From an uncultured Mucispirillum sp. (GTDB lineage: Bacteria; Chrysiogenota; Deferribacteres; Deferribacterales; Mucispirillaceae), in assembly GCA_944323205.1 (NCBI GenBank), contig CALURO010000005.1:62001-126000 (forward strand): a stretch of 64,000 nt of DNA, in the 5' to 3' direction. Of this stretch, positions 63,216-64,000 are shown piece by piece. The translations under genes and the position numbers were made by a program. The first letter of the stretch is position 1, and each line of letters begins with the position of its first letter. Under the pieces are notes generated by a model. It worked only from the letters and a program-made list of their open reading frames with translations. It was not told the origin of the DNA and did no database searches.

Positions 63216-64000
63216 ATGATAATTGTAACTGGTGGAGCTGGGTTTATTGGTTCAAATATTGTTAAAGGATTAAATGACAGAGGTATTGATAAAATAATAA
63301 TTGTTGATAATTTATCTAATGCTTCTAAACATAAAAATTTAAATAAAATCAAATTTTATGATTATATAGATAAAACAGATTTTAATATAACAGAATTTCT
63401 TGCAAAAAATAATGTAGAAGCAGTTTTTCATCAGGGAGCATCATCTAATACTATGGAAACAGATGGTAAATATATGATGAAAAATAATTATGAATGTACA
63501 AAAGATACTTTTAATGCATGCCAGCAGCATAATGTTCGTCTTTTTTATGCATCAAGTGCATCTGTATATGGTAATGGTGATAATGGGTTTATTGAAAAAG
63601 AAGAATGTGAGTACCCTTTAAATGTATATGCTTTTAGCAAATATCAGTTTGACAGATATTTAAACCAGAATTTTGCTGGTATTTCAAGTCAGGTTGTAGG
63701 TCTTAGATATTTTAATGTTTATGGCCCACAGGAAAACCATAAAGGTAAAATGGCATCAGTGGCTTTTCATATGTTTAACCAAATTAAAAATAGCGAACCT
63801 ATGAAGCTGTTTGAGGGCAGTGAAAATTTTAGGAGAGATTTTATATATGTAGATGATGTAGTATCAGTTAATATGTTTTTCTTTGATAATCCAGATAAAT
63901 CAGGTATATTTAACTGTGGGACAGGTCATGCAGAAAGTTTTTGTGAAATAGCTAATGCCTTAAAAGAAAAATATACAGATGCAAAGGTGGAATATATACC
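63216..64000 (+). CDS. hldD: ADP-L-glycero-D-manno-heptose 6-epimerase HldD, partial (C-terminus beyond the window edge)
   Basis: About 261 residues are visible of an expected 310-330. The Rossmann loop is VTGGAGFIGSNIVKGL; the NADP/epimerase motifs are FHQGASSNTMETDG, the YASSASVYGNG loop, YAFSKYQFDRYL (Y-x-x-x-K catalytic pair), and RYFNVYGPQENHKGKMAS, all typical of HldD rather than other SDR epimerases. AGGAG lies upstream of ATG 63216. The reading frame is open to the right edge. It is paired with hldE. Confidence 0.93.
   Translation, partial: MIIVTGGAGFIGSNIVKGLNDRGIDKIIIVDNLSNASKHKNLNKIKFYDYIDKTDFNITEFLAKNNVEAVFHQGASSNTMETDGKYMMKNNYECTKDTFNACQQHNVRLFYASSASVYGNGDNGFIEKEECEYPLNVYAFSKYQFDRYLNQNFAGISSQVVGLRYFNVYGPQENHKGKMASVAFHMFNQIKNSEPMKLFEGSENFRRDFIYVDDVVSVNMFFFDNPDKSGIFNCGTGHAESFCEIANALKEKYTDAKVEYI

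Overview
The window is AT-rich bacterial chromosome with dense genes and short spacers. It encodes a Gram-negative envelope: LptD, HldE and HldD for LPS, a TonB-like protein and a two-partner secretion pair. It also carries strict-anaerobe or microaerophile markers: rubredoxin, a giant BadF/BcrA-type activase, an AhbD-like radical SAM enzyme and an acyl-CoA:acetate CoA-transferase. Together with the hsp20-dnaJ-hspR-clpB operon and citramalate synthase, this suggests a low-GC member of the Deferribacterota (Mucispirillum-like). That assignment is inference from gene content and composition; no 16S rRNA gene is present.

Layout. 1-3.2 kb (minus): heat-shock operon hsp20-dnaJ-hspR-clpB (clpB cut by the window edge), with a HAIR-like HspR operator over the -35 box. 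3.2-9.4 kb: tonB-like, ahbD-like, acetyl-CoA hydrolase/transferase, yaaA, zapE (minus) and an inositol monophosphatase. 9.5-14.8 kb: a DUF805 membrane protein that reads through its own terminator, the run queC-yqeY-cvpA-mutS2, then a beta carbonic anhydrase. 15-20.4 kb: amino-acid operon hom - apgM-like (proposed homoserine kinase) - lysC (with an internal beta-subunit start) - cimA. 20.5-25.6 kb: small hypothetical genes, PHP, aroE, tRNA-Arg(CCG), asd, hup and an HD phosphohydrolase. 25.8-29.6 kb (minus): potABCD polyamine uptake.

30.4-35.9 kb is a metal island. copA carries an embedded CopZ-like domain with its own ribosome binding site and is followed by csoR. Facing it is a minus-strand set of a YtxH-like protein, a P1B ATPase with Ser-Cys instead of Cys-Pro-Cys, and a Cys-less HMA-like protein. 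36-38.3 kb holds three unrecognised genes. 38.5-42.8 kb is a 1418-residue activase fusion. 43-48.2 kb is a TpsB/TpsA secretion pair. 48.4-56.7 kb (minus) has rubredoxin, nrnA-like, a periplasmic hypothetical, lptD, folC, an exonuclease, rsmA and pdxA. 56.9-64 kb has an FAD/Fe-S D-2-hydroxyacid dehydrogenase, two TPR-like proteins, hldE and hldD (cut by the window edge).

The least explained structure is a dispersed intergenic repeat, with one copy near 30.0-30.35 kb and one at 50.7-51.0 kb. It has inverted ends, internal hairpins and, in the first copy, a duplicated module of about 88 bp. Its end motif CCCCATTT/AAATGGGG also recurs in two short intergenic hairpins. No CRISPR array, prophage, transposase or rRNA was seen.
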